A stretch of 64,000 nt of DNA from Mucilaginibacter agri (GCF_009928685.1 NZ_WWEO01000040.1:62001-126000); one strand, 5' to 3'; numbered from the stretch's first letter, positions 35,007 through 43,102 are shown. A program made the numbers and translations. Notes: generated by a model from the letters alone, not told the origin.

Positions 35007-35110
35007 TTATTTGCGCGATAACATTATGAAAATAAAGGATCAATAACTTTAGTAATAAACAAAGGTTGAATATTTATTTAGATTGTTTATTTTGTGTCGG
35101 CATAGAATAA

Positions 35111-35797
35111 ATGTATAAACAAAAACCAGAAACCCCTCCCGGGGGAATAGCACGACGAAAATTTTTAGGGTTTATAGCAGCCGGGGCCGCTATAAGTGCT
35201 GTTGGCTTTAATTCCTGTACTAAAGATCCAACCCGTATTGTTTATAACGACCACGTGGACCTTGGTGTAGGAGATATTGCCATACTTAATTTAGCGTATG
35301 TAATAGAACAACTCGAAGCTGCCTTTTACACACGGGTTGTAGCCAGCCCATATGCTAATATGAGCAATACGGAAAGGGTATTGTTAACAGATATCCGCGA
35401 CCACGAAGTTGCACACCGCGAATTTTTTAAATCGGCGCTTAATGGCAACGCGGTAGGCGCTTTAACGCCAAATTTCGGTACAATTAATTTTGCCGATCGT
35501 GGCAGTGTTTTGGCGGCTGCAAAATCATTTGAAGACCTTGGCTTAACAGCGTATAACGGTTCGGCTTACCTGTTTAAGAAATCCGATTATTTATTATTAG
35601 CAGGGAAAATTGTTTCTGTTGAAGCAAGGCATGCGGCGCTTATCGACAATCTTATTAGTCCTGCCTCATTTGCAGATAGTCTGATGATTAATAATAATGG
35701 GTTGGATGCAGCTAAATCGCCTCAGGAGGTTGTGCCTCTTATTAATAGCATGTTGAAGGATACAAAAGTTATTGCGCCAGACCTTGGTATTTATTAA
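35111..35797 (+). CDS. Ferritin-like Tat-exported lipoprotein, cassette copy 1, gene A
   Basis: 228 residues. The twin-arginine motif ARRKFLGF and a downstream lipobox-like GFNSC suggest a Tat-exported lipoprotein. The mature part is a ferritin-like four-helix domain (Ferritin_2 type): metal-ligand-like motifs are EQLEAAFYT, RDHEVAHREFF, SFEDLGLTAY and SVEARHAAL. It pairs with gene B 9 bp downstream, and both have close paralogues 2 kb further on. Iron oxidation/storage or stress protection at the envelope is inferred. Confidence 0.88.
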   Translation: MYKQKPETPPGGIARRKFLGFIAAGAAISAVGFNSCTKDPTRIVYNDHVDLGVGDIAILNLAYVIEQLEAAFYTRVVASPYANMSNTERVLLTDIRDHEVAHREFFKSALNGNAVGALTPNFGTINFADRGSVLAAAKSFEDLGLTAYNGSAYLFKKSDYLLLAGKIVSVEARHAALIDNLISPASFADSLMINNNGLDAAKSPQEVVPLINSMLKDTKVIAPDLGIY

Positions 35798-35806
35798 CCA
35801 CTACAA

Positions 35807-36631
35807 ATGAATTTAGCCAAACTGATAGCAGATATACAAAACGTTGATCCTGAATTTGAGGATAGGATAAGTCCGCGGCGCAGCGTAATTAAAAATATGG
35901 CGCAAATGGGTGCAAACGTTGCCCTCGCTGCATTGCCTCTAGCTTTCGGATCGTTATTGAACAAAGCCTACGGCCAAACTGAAGCCGATGTTAATGATGT
36001 GCTTAACTTTGCCCTTACTTTCGAATATCTCGAAGCATGGTTTTATAACCAGGGCTTGCTGCAAGCCAATTTGATACCCAATGCAGATAAAGCCTATTTT
36101 ACAGCCATTGCCGCCCATGAAAATGAGCATGTAAGCTTTCTGAAATCGGCTCTCGGTTCTAATGCTGTTCCATCGCCCAAATTTGACCTTACTGCTAAGG
36201 GCGTTTTTGAAGACGTGCTTTCAAACTACGATACATACCTTGCCGTAGCTAATGCTTTAGAGGATACCGGCGTACGCGCTTACAAGGGGCAGTTGGTTAA
36301 ACTTATGGGGAATCAGATTATTTTAACTGCCGCTATGCAAATCCATTCTGTAGAGGCACGCCATGCTTCTGCAATACGTTATTTGCGTATGAACCGCGGC
36401 GTTAATATCAGCCCATGGATAACAGGCAGCGCCACTGTATTTAATGATACAGGCATTGCCGCATTTAACGCAAATTATATCGGCGAAAACAACCTGGTGC
36501 AGGCCGGTATTGACATCACTACGTTAAAAGGCCTAAATGGCACAGTTTCCAGCTCTACTGCTGTAGAAGCCTTTGACGAACCCATGGATAAGGCCTCAGT
36601 TTTAAATATTTTAAGCCTTTTCACAGCCTGA
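35807..36631 (+). CDS. Ferritin-like exported protein, cassette copy 1, gene B
   Basis: 274 residues. The N-terminal SPRRSVIKNM and hydrophobic stretch ending AYGQ look like a Tat-type signal with an Ala-x-Ala-like cleavage site. The ferritin-like helices contain LTFEYLEAWFYNQG, AAHENEHVSFLKSA, ALEDTGVRAYKGQ and HSVEARHASAIRYL. Unlike gene A it has no lipobox, so it may be a soluble periplasmic partner. It is in an operon with gene A. Confidence 0.88.
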   Translation: MNLAKLIADIQNVDPEFEDRISPRRSVIKNMAQMGANVALAALPLAFGSLLNKAYGQTEADVNDVLNFALTFEYLEAWFYNQGLLQANLIPNADKAYFTAIAAHENEHVSFLKSALGSNAVPSPKFDLTAKGVFEDVLSNYDTYLAVANALEDTGVRAYKGQLVKLMGNQIILTAAMQIHSVEARHASAIRYLRMNRGVNISPWITGSATVFNDTGIAAFNANYIGENNLVQAGIDITTLKGLNGTVSSSTAVEAFDEPMDKASVLNILSLFTA

Positions 36632-36685
36632 TATCCTGTAATTTAATTTTTTCTAATAATATTTGCTTGTAAGTTTTTTCTATAG

Positions 36686-36715
36686 TGTGGAAAAAAAACG
36701 GGAATGTGGAAAAAA
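36686..36715 (+). promoter_or_regulatory. TGTGGAAAAAA direct repeats upstream of the RNA, copy 1
   Basis: TGTGGAAAAAA occurs at 36686-36696 and 36705-36715, a 19-bp period, about 100-120 bp upstream of the sigma-54-like element. TGTGGAA also flanks the same region of copy 2. Possible activator sites; inference. Confidence 0.3.
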
Positions 36716-36805
36716 TAACCACTGTCGGGAAATAAATTCCCCAATCAAGAAAATATAAAACCCAGAAAAGCGTATTTTTTGCGTAGAAAGCAATGTTTGG
36801 CACAA

Positions 36806-36820
36806 TGGCATATGCTTTGT
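36806..36820 (+). promoter_or_regulatory. Sigma-54-like element upstream of small RNA copy 1
   Basis: TGGCATATGCTTTGT keeps the -24 GG and the 10-bp spacing, but has GT rather than GC at -12. The predicted start is about 36832, the first bases of hairpin 1. Confidence 0.4.
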
Positions 36821-36830
36821 CTATATATTA

Positions 36831-36908
36831 ATATCCTTCCAAAAGGATATGTTTTTCATAGGTAGATGTAGAGTCGGATGAACTGCGAGAGTTGATCCGG
36901 CTTTTTTT
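36831..36908 (+). ncRNA. Candidate structured small RNA, copy 1
   Basis: Hairpin 1 is ATATCCTT-CCAA-AAGGATAT (36831-36850). It is followed by a 21-nt single-stranded linker (36851-36871, core CATAGGTAGATG). Hairpin 2 is a terminator stem (36872-36902, loop GCGAG, one internal mismatch) followed by T7. The copy at 38846-38921 has the same layout. Stem changes between copies are compensatory (ATAT/ATAT versus GT/AC) while linker and loops are unchanged. A terminator function for hairpin 2 is clear; an independent RNA is inferred. Confidence 0.6.
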
Positions 36909-37083
36909 ATGCGTTAAACTATTCAATTGTCTCTCTTTTGTTTTATAATAATATATAATTCTTAGCGCTTTTTGCTATGCGATATATAGTCCGCGTCAAA
37001 AACTATAGTTCTGGCATCCCGTATATTAAGGTAAATAAAATTATTTATTAGTTTAATATTTATCCTCTATTATTAACTCCTCC

Positions 37084-37779
37084 ATGAAAACATTAGGACA
37101 AGAAAGTCCCTTGCAACAAGGGATGGCACGACGTCAGTTTTTGCGTTATGCCGGCACTGGGGCAGCAATGGCTGCAGGTGTATTAACCATCGCATCATGC
37201 TCAAAAGATCACTCAGCCACCGTAACCAATGATCACGTTGACTTAGGCTCTGGTGATATCGCAATTTTAAATTATGCTTATGCTTTGGAACAACTGGAAG
37301 CTGCTTTTTATATCCAGGTAGCTGCATCACCATACGCAAATCAAAGTACTTACGAGAAATCTTTATTTACCGACATCCGTGATCATGAGGTTGCACACCG
37401 CGAGTTCTTTAAGGCAGCGTTGGGAACCGCTGCTATTGAAGGCTTAACTCCAAACTTTAGTACCATTAATTTTTCGGACCGTACCAGCGTTTTAGCTGCT
37501 GCGAAGGCATTTGAAGATTTAGGAGTATCTGCTTATAATGGTGCAGGTTACATGATTCAGAAGGTAGATTATTTGGCGCTTGCAGGTAAAATTGTTTCGG
37601 TTGAAGCACGCCATGCAGCCTTGATCCGCAATCTGATTTCTCCGGGATCATTTGCTGACAGTACTGCTGTTGACGCCAATGGCTTGGATGGCGCAAAGTC
37701 GCCAAAAGATGTTGTGCCTATTGCCAATACTTTTTTATCAGGTAAAAAGATTCTTGCACCAGCATTAGGTATTTATTAA
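37084..37779 (+). CDS. Ferritin-like Tat-exported lipoprotein, cassette copy 2, gene A
   Basis: 231 residues, about two-thirds identical by eye to copy 1 gene A. The Tat motif is ARRQFLRY and the lipobox TIASC. The same ferritin-like ligand motifs are kept (EQLEAAFYI, RDHEVAHREFF, AFEDLGVSAY, SVEARHAAL). Conservation of every putative ligand in both copies suggests both are active. Gene B follows after 23 bp. Confidence 0.88.
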   Translation: MKTLGQESPLQQGMARRQFLRYAGTGAAMAAGVLTIASCSKDHSATVTNDHVDLGSGDIAILNYAYALEQLEAAFYIQVAASPYANQSTYEKSLFTDIRDHEVAHREFFKAALGTAAIEGLTPNFSTINFSDRTSVLAAAKAFEDLGVSAYNGAGYMIQKVDYLALAGKIVSVEARHAALIRNLISPGSFADSTAVDANGLDGAKSPKDVVPIANTFLSGKKILAPALGIY

Positions 37780-37802
37780 TCTATCTCTAAAACAGAAAAA
37801 TC

Positions 37803-38630
37803 ATGAACTTATTTAACATAATAGACGAAATACAAAATGTTGATCCTGAGTTTCAGGAAAGGATCAGCCCGCGCCGCGACGCCATAAAAAACATGACCGG
37901 CTTTGGTACTAAACTGGCAGCTGCTGCTTTGCCCTTCGCCTTTAGTGCTTTATTTAAAAAAGCGTATGGACAAACTACTTCGAGCGTGAATGACGTATTA
38001 AACTTTGCTTTAACGCTGGAGTATCTGGAAGCTTATTTCTACAATCAAGGTTTAGCTCAAGGTGCGTTAATACCGTCTGCAGATAAAGGTTACTTTACCA
38101 CTGTAGCAGGCCACGAAAATGCACACGTAGCATTCCTAAAGTCTGTTTTGGGTAGTAACGCAGTATCTTCGCCAACATTTGATCTTACTGCAAAAGGCGC
38201 TTTTGCAGATGTATTAACCAACTACAACACATATTTAGCAGTTGCGGAAACTTTTGAAGATACCGGTGTGCGTGCTTACAAAGGCCAGGCTGGTAACTTA
38301 TTAGGTAATCAGATTGTGTTAACTGCTGCCTTGCAAATTCACTCGGTAGAGGCACGCCATGCGTCGGCTATCCGTTACCTGCGTGCCAGCAAAGGCGCAA
38401 CCATTAAACCATGGATTACAGGTAGCGCAACTGTTTATAATGATACAGGTATCTCTGCCGTAAATGCATCGTACTTTGGCGAAAATAACATATCTCAAGG
38501 TGGTGTGGATATTACCAGCCTTAATGCCGTTAGTGGCAAAACTACTTATGCCGCAGCTGTTGAGGCTTTCGACGAGCCGCTTGATAAAGCATCTGTGTTG
38601 GCTATAGTTAGTCCTTTTATAGTTTCTTAA
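37803..38630 (+). CDS. Ferritin-like exported protein, cassette copy 2, gene B
   Basis: 275 residues, paralogue of copy 1 gene B. It has SPRRDAIKNM with a hydrophobic signal ending AYGQ, then LTLEYLEAYFYNQG, AGHENAHVAFLKS, TFEDTGVRAYKGQ and HSVEARHASAIRYL. A terminator follows directly, and the second copy of the small RNA lies 215 bp downstream. Confidence 0.88.
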   Translation: MNLFNIIDEIQNVDPEFQERISPRRDAIKNMTGFGTKLAAAALPFAFSALFKKAYGQTTSSVNDVLNFALTLEYLEAYFYNQGLAQGALIPSADKGYFTTVAGHENAHVAFLKSVLGSNAVSSPTFDLTAKGAFADVLTNYNTYLAVAETFEDTGVRAYKGQAGNLLGNQIVLTAALQIHSVEARHASAIRYLRASKGATIKPWITGSATVYNDTGISAVNASYFGENNISQGGVDITSLNAVSGKTTYAAAVEAFDEPLDKASVLAIVSPFIVS

Positions 38631-38654
38631 TTCTATATTATACTAATAAATGCA

Positions 38655-38686
38655 AAAGGGTCTCGATTTATCGGGACCCTTTTTTT
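38655..38686 (+). terminator. Terminator of the second ferritin-like operon
   Basis: AGGGTC-t-CGAT and ATCG-g-GACCCT arms are followed by T7. Because this ends the operon, the RNA further downstream needs its own promoter. Confidence 0.85.
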
Positions 38687-38717
38687 ATGTTGTATCAAAT
38701 TAGGAGATTTACCCAAT

Positions 38718-38758
38718 TGTGGAATATTTATCTCGATTTTAGTGGTGGTATTTCCACA
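38718..38758 (+). promoter_or_regulatory. TGTGGAA inverted repeat upstream of the RNA, copy 2
   Basis: TGTGGAA at 38718-38724 and TTCCACA at 38752-38758 form a perfect 7-bp inverted repeat, about 65-100 bp upstream of the sigma-54-like element. The same heptamer is repeated upstream of copy 1. Confidence 0.3.
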
Positions 38759-38819
38759 GTAATTATTTTGTTAACTACAAAAGTGTGTTCTGTTGCCTTT
38801 TACGCAATGTTTGGCAGAT

Positions 38820-38834
38820 TGGCGCAAGTTTTGC
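38820..38834 (+). promoter_or_regulatory. Sigma-54-like promoter of small RNA copy 2
   Basis: TGGCGCAAGTTTTGC matches the sigma-54 consensus TGGCAC-N5-TTGC at all but one position, with GG and GC exactly 10 bp apart. The predicted start is about 38846, one base before hairpin 1. Confidence 0.5.
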
Positions 38835-38845
38835 CTATATCTATA

Positions 38846-38921
38846 TGTCCTTCCAAAAGGACTGTTTTTCATAGGTAGATGTAGGGTCGGTTTAACTGCG
38901 AGAGTGAAGCCGACCTTTTTT
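38846..38921 (+). ncRNA. Candidate structured small RNA, copy 2
   Basis: Hairpin 1 is GTCCTT-CCAA-AAGGAC (38847-38862). The linker 38864-38884 is identical to that of copy 1. The terminator stem is 38885-38915 with the same GCGAG loop and AACT/AGT closing bases, then T6. The operon upstream is already ended by its own terminator at 38655-38686, which supports an independent transcript. Confidence 0.62.
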
Positions 38922-38956
38922 ATTACCGACAAGTTATTTCAGTTATAATTACACGC

Positions 38957-39056
38957 TCGTCTTCCCGAACTTGTTTCGGGATCTCACAGGACAGGTAGTA
39001 AACTTTTTAGATCGGCTACCTGGCATGTGGGGTGCTGAAACAAGTTCAGCATGACG
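38957..39056. repeat. Inverted element with GAACTTGTTTCGG ends
   Basis: The left end CGTCTTCCCGAACTTGTTTC and the right end GAAACAAGTTCAGCATGACG are imperfect complements, spaced about 60 bp. It is related to the element at 29655-29750. Confidence 0.7.
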
Positions 39057-39105
39057 ATTTATGGTATATAGTTCCCGCTCCTTTGGAGAGGGTTGGGGAG
39101 AGGTC

Positions 39106-40230
39106 TTAATAATCAATAACCTGTTCTTCTAACTCGGCAGGCATTTCACGCCACTCGTATTTCTGGTTGCGTAATTGCGATTCGAAACCGGCTTCCTCAA
39201 TAGCAGTCTGTATGCCCTTAGCGGTAAAACGGTGAGGTGCACCCGCGGCAGATACTACATTCTCTTCGATCATGATAGAACCAAAATCGTTAGCACCTGC
39301 ATGTAAACAAATTTGTGCAACCTGTTTACCTACCGTTAACCATGATGCCTGGATGTTTTTAACGTTAGGCAACATAATGCGGCTCAAGGCAATCATGCGA
39401 ATGTATTCGTCGCCGGTTACATTGTTGGTAATGCCACGAACTTTACGCAGCAAGGTTCCGTCGTCCTGGAAAGGCCATGGAATAAACGCGGTAAAACCAT
39501 AATGGCCTTCCGGTTTTTCTGACTGTACCTCGCGGATCCATACCAGGTGCTCAAAACGCTCTTCTATAGTTTCCACATGGCCAAACATCATCGTAGCGGA
39601 TGACGGCAGATTTAGTTTATGGGCAGCACGCATTACATCAAGCCATTCTTTACCGCCGCATTTACCTTTAGAAATCAAGCGACGTACACGGTCATTCAAA
39701 ATCTCGGCACCTGCGCCTGGTAACGAATCGAGGCCTGCATCCTTCATGGCACTTAGCACATCGTAATGGCTCATGCCTTCCAGTTTAGATACGTGCGCAA
39801 TTTCGGGTGGACCTAATGAATGCAGTTTAAGTGTTGGATATAGCTCTTTTAGCTGTTTAAACAGATCGGTATAAAAAGAAAGGCCTAAATCGGGGTGGTG
39901 CCCACCTTGCAGTAGGAGCTGATCGCCGCCGTATTTAAAGGTTTCTTCAATTTTGCGTTTGTAGGTTTCAATATCTGTAATGTAGCTGTCCTCGTGCCCG
40001 GGGCGACGGAAGAAATTGCAAAACTTACAGTTGGCAATACAAACGTTAGTGGTGTTAACATTACGGTCGATCTGCCAGGTTACTTTGCCATGAGGTACCT
40101 GTATTTTGCGCAATTCGTTGGCAGTGTACATGAGGTCGGGTGTAGAGGCATGGTTGTATAGATAAACGCCTTCTTCCTGGCTCAAAAAATCAAACTGCAG
40201 TGCGCGTTGTAACAGATCGGATGTATTCAT
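39106..40230 (-). CDS. mqnC: MqnC, cyclic dehypoxanthinyl futalosine synthase
   Basis: Radical SAM enzyme of the futalosine route to menaquinone. The [4Fe-4S] motif CxxxCxxC is CIANCKFC, preceded by TWQIDRNVNTTNV. LLQGGHHPDLGLSFYTDL, HSLGPPEI and GLDSLPGAGAEIL fit MqnC rather than MqnE, whose equivalent reads more like VGGLHP and AFTAVEI. It is 374 residues. It is transcribed from a TATCTTTG element 4 bp before the ATG. Confidence 0.92.
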   Translation of the reverse strand: MNTSDLLQRALQFDFLSQEEGVYLYNHASTPDLMYTANELRKIQVPHGKVTWQIDRNVNTTNVCIANCKFCNFFRRPGHEDSYITDIETYKRKIEETFKYGGDQLLLQGGHHPDLGLSFYTDLFKQLKELYPTLKLHSLGPPEIAHVSKLEGMSHYDVLSAMKDAGLDSLPGAGAEILNDRVRRLISKGKCGGKEWLDVMRAAHKLNLPSSATMMFGHVETIEERFEHLVWIREVQSEKPEGHYGFTAFIPWPFQDDGTLLRKVRGITNNVTGDEYIRMIALSRIMLPNVKNIQASWLTVGKQVAQICLHAGANDFGSIMIEENVVSAAGAPHRFTAKGIQTAIEEAGFESQLRNQKYEWREMPAELEEQVIDY

Positions 40231-40234
40231 ATAG

Positions 40235-40242
40235 CAAAGATA
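40235..40242 (-). promoter_or_regulatory. TAnnTTTG -7 element, leaderless-type, for mqnC
   Basis: TATCTTTG on the minus strand ends 4 bp before the mqnC start codon. Confidence 0.5.
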
Positions 40243-40284
40243 GGGGCAATTACTTTAATATTCAATCCGGATCAAAATATGATA

Positions 40285-41796
40285 CTATCTTGATATGCTC
40301 TCTACCTGCGCAACTTCACCTTTTTTCAAGTGGATGTAATGATCTACCGCGTTCGGTATCTCATGTTGATAGTGCGTTACATAAATAAGTGTGATGTTGC
40401 TTTTGCTACAAATGGTATCCACCAAATGCTTAAATAACTGCTGTTGCTGGTCATCCATGCCTTGGCAGGGTTCATCTAATATAAGCAGGGTGGGGTTTTT
40501 AACCAAGGCCCGCGCCAAAAGGCATAAGCGTTGTGCGCTTGCAGGTATGTTTTTAAGTAAATGCCGTGCGTATTTCTCAATGTTAAATACCTTCATCCAA
40601 CGCAGAGCAATCGCTGCACGGCTTGGCTCGCTCATGCGAAATAGTCCTAACGTATCATAAAAGCCAGATTCTATCACCTGCAAACAGCTGTTGTCCATCG
40701 GGAAAAACTGATACAGCTCTGGCGATACAAAGCCACATTTGCGCTTTATGTCCCAGATACTTTCGCCGGTGCCTCGTTTTTTATCGAATAGAATTATATC
40801 ATTAGCATATGCCTGCGGGTTGTCGCCATACGCCAAGCTCAACAGGGTTGATTTGCCGGCACCGTTGTGGCCCAATAAAGCCCAGCGCTCGCCCTGTTTT
40901 ACCTGCCAGTTAACGTTGTGCAATACCTGTATGTCGCCATATCGCACGTTTACATTATTCATTTTAATGATCCACTCAAACGTTGGGTTCTCGGTTAAGC
41001 TTAACAGCGATTCTATTTCCGCCTCGTCAACATCCGGAACGCTGCTGGCCCACTCAAATTCGTGCGCTTTAATTTCTGCCGGGTTGAGGGTTTGCACCAG
41101 TTTACCGTCTTGCAATACAGCCACGGTTTGTATCATGTCAGGTATCTCGTGCGGCGAAGTTGCCATCACGATGGTAATGCCCGAATCTGCGATTTCTTGC
41201 AATAGTGTATTAAAATACTGGCGCGAATTAACATCAAGACCAGTTAATGGCTGATCTAACAATAGTAGCGATGGATTTTTCACCAAAGCGGCCGCAATAC
41301 GCAGCCGCTTGGTTTCACCATTGGACAGTTTGATGAGTTGTTTCTGGTATAGATCCGTTAAACGCAGACGGTCTACAGCTTTCTCCAATGTCCAGTAATG
41401 ATCTTCGGTTATATGAGCTAGTATTGCGCTTAGGTATTGCTCAACCGTCATAGCATCCTCCGAATCAGATGAGTTATAGCGTTGCTGATAATAAAAGTCA
41501 GAGGTGTTTGAGAAATTCTTGAAATGATGTCGCGACTCAATGAGAGCAACGCGCTGCGAGGTTAATGGCTCTGCAGTATGTTTATCCGCCGACGGCTTAA
41601 AATTATTGGTGATAGAGCCTGCAGTAATGCCCTGTTTACCAGCAATGGCTTTAAGCAAAACACTTTTACCCGAGCCGCTTTTACCGATTACGGCCCAGTG
41701 ACCGCCCGTGTTAATTTGTATAGAAATATCACTTAAAACCTGTTGTCCCTGTATAACGGCACTGATACGATTGATGTCGACTAATGGAGTATTCAT
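40285..41796 (-). CDS. ModF-like protein with two ABC ATPase domains
   Basis: 503 residues with two nucleotide-binding domains and no membrane part. NBD1 has Walker A GKSGSGKSVLL, signature LSNGETKRLRI and Walker B LLLLDQPLTGLD. NBD2 has Walker A GHNGAGKSTLL and Walker B LLILDEPCQGMD, but a degenerate signature (IPASAQRL). This layout is that of ModF/PhrA-like proteins, whose role is not settled. There is no molybdate transporter nearby. ATG 41796 is preferred to the upstream TTG. Confidence 0.85.
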   Translation of the reverse strand: MNTPLVDINRISAVIQGQQVLSDISIQINTGGHWAVIGKSGSGKSVLLKAIAGKQGITAGSITNNFKPSADKHTAEPLTSQRVALIESRHHFKNFSNTSDFYYQQRYNSSDSEDAMTVEQYLSAILAHITEDHYWTLEKAVDRLRLTDLYQKQLIKLSNGETKRLRIAAALVKNPSLLLLDQPLTGLDVNSRQYFNTLLQEIADSGITIVMATSPHEIPDMIQTVAVLQDGKLVQTLNPAEIKAHEFEWASSVPDVDEAEIESLLSLTENPTFEWIIKMNNVNVRYGDIQVLHNVNWQVKQGERWALLGHNGAGKSTLLSLAYGDNPQAYANDIILFDKKRGTGESIWDIKRKCGFVSPELYQFFPMDNSCLQVIESGFYDTLGLFRMSEPSRAAIALRWMKVFNIEKYARHLLKNIPASAQRLCLLARALVKNPTLLILDEPCQGMDDQQQQLFKHLVDTICSKSNITLIYVTHYQHEIPNAVDHYIHLKKGEVAQVESISR

Positions 41797-41849
41797 TGCC
41801 GGCAAATTACAAAACCTATATTAACAATTGCATAAAAAAGGCTTTTTTA

Positions 41850-42128
41850 CTATGTGCGGGGATGTTTTGTAAAAATGGATTTGTAAAGTCGGTCGGTTTT
41901 ATGTTTAATCAGGTCGCTACTCCGGTCACTTTTTTTGATGCCGTAGATAATATAAAATATAAGGCCCACAACCGGCGCAAAGAAAATGACGGCTGCCCAA
42001 AATGCTTTTTCTAGTGTCGAAATATCCTTTCGGTTTAAGAGTGTAATAATGGCGACGATGAGCACCACCAGCCACACTAAAAATAAAACGACAATGATAT
42101 TGAATAATGTTGATGATGTATCGCTCAT
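41850..42128 (-). CDS. PLDc_N domain small membrane protein
   Basis: 92 residues with two membrane helices (about residues 8-30 and 45-66, KAFWAAVIFFAPVVGLIFYI), typical of the cardiolipin-synthase N-terminal membrane domain found as a stand-alone protein. Function is unknown, possibly an envelope stress protein. It lies at the edge of the stress-like cluster. Confidence 0.85.
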   Translation of the reverse strand: MSDTSSTLFNIIVVLFLVWLVVLIVAIITLLNRKDISTLEKAFWAAVIFFAPVVGLIFYIIYGIKKSDRSSDLIKHKTDRLYKSIFTKHPRT

Positions 42129-42375
42129 ATTAACTATACATTACGAACATCGATATGTTTGATAAAGGAAGATTATAGGCGTTTGTCCTAAATAACTTAC
42201 ATAAATATGTTTGAGGAATTTTTCAACAGCCTTAATATGAGCCCAAACTGGGTTTAATAATACGTTTTGAATAGAAAAGAGAGTATGATAACGCATGTAA
42301 AGGTGCAAATATTAACGCAGGTATAATTATTGTATTTGTATATGCATATCTATTACATTTTATATAAAAATACCT

Positions 42376-42555
42376 ATGAAACGTTTACCTATATTACTGT
42401 TTGCAATCATGTTCTCATTTACAATGATGTTTTTGGGAAGTTGCGCAGTTGTCGGCGGCATATTTAAAGCAGGCGCGGCCGTTGGCGTTATTGCAGTTGT
42501 TGTTGTTATATTAATTATCGTTTGGTTGATCTCATTATTCAGGGGAAAATCTTAA
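42376..42555 (+). CDS. Very small membrane lipoprotein, 59 residues
   Basis: MKRLPILLFAIMFSFTMMF leads into LGSC (lipobox), then VVGGIFKAGAAVGVIAVVVV and a second hydrophobic run ending in LISLFRGKS. It is a common Bacteroidota stress-type small protein often annotated as hypothetical or wrongly as phosphatidate cytidylyltransferase. The PA2169-type gene follows 72 bp later. Its start region, TACCTATGAAA, is perfectly complementary to the conserved linker of the small RNAs at 36.8 and 38.9 kb. Confidence 0.75.
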   Translation: MKRLPILLFAIMFSFTMMFLGSCAVVGGIFKAGAAVGVIAVVVVILIIVWLISLFRGKS

Positions 42556-42627
42556 TCGAAATTTTATTAATTATTAATAAACAATTAGAGTAGCCTGCCG
42601 TTATTTTTTTTACAACATTATTAAACC

Positions 42628-43089
42628 ATGGAAAATACAAAAGCAACAATCGAAACATTAAATGATCTGGTAAAGATCAATAATGACCGTATAGAAGGAT
42701 ATGAAAAAGCGACTAAAGATCTGGAAGGCGACCAAGGTGATCTGAAAGTGCTTTTTACCAGCCTCATTGGCGAAAGCCACCAAAACAAAATGGAACTGGG
42801 CACGGAGATAGAAGTGCTGGGCGCCGATATTGAAGATACTACCAGTACTAGCGGGGCGCTGCATCGCACCTGGCTACAGGTTAAAGCTGCTTTCACTAGC
42901 GGCAGCACTAAAAGCGTGCTGGAAGAATGTGAGTTTGGCGAAGATGCTATCAAAAAAGCTTACAAAGATGCTTTAGAGCAAGAACATATTCCAGCTTATA
43001 TTAAAGATATCCTTACCAAAGAGAAGGCGGCAATTGATGCTGCTCACGATAAGATCAAAGAATTGCGCGATCAATATCAAAATGCTTAA
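42628..43089 (+). CDS. PA2169 family four-helix-bundle protein (DUF2383)
   Basis: 153 residues, all helical: TIETLNDLVKINNDRIEGYE at the N-terminus, LKVLFTSLIGESHQNKMELG, then ALHRTWLQVKAAFTSGSTKS and AYKDALEQEHIPAYIKDILT. These blocks are typical of the DUF2383 ferritin-like bundle found in stress clusters. Metal binding is not proven. A terminator follows. Confidence 0.92.
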   Translation: MENTKATIETLNDLVKINNDRIEGYEKATKDLEGDQGDLKVLFTSLIGESHQNKMELGTEIEVLGADIEDTTSTSGALHRTWLQVKAAFTSGSTKSVLEECEFGEDAIKKAYKDALEQEHIPAYIKDILTKEKAAIDAAHDKIKELRDQYQNA

Positions 43090-43102
43090 TAATATGAAGT
43101 TT

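Noticed and set aside
39106..40230. MqnE rather than MqnC
   Set aside because: LLQGGHHPDL and the PPEI and GAGAEIL segments are of the MqnC type.
40285..41796. Antibiotic-resistance ABC-F protein
   Set aside because: The two-domain layout with a degenerate second signature and the lack of the ABC-F linker fit ModF-like proteins better.
42621..42953. Antisense ORF of 110 codons across the PA2169-type gene
   Set aside because: It is the reverse-frame shadow of a well-supported family member and has a serine-rich, non-protein-like composition.
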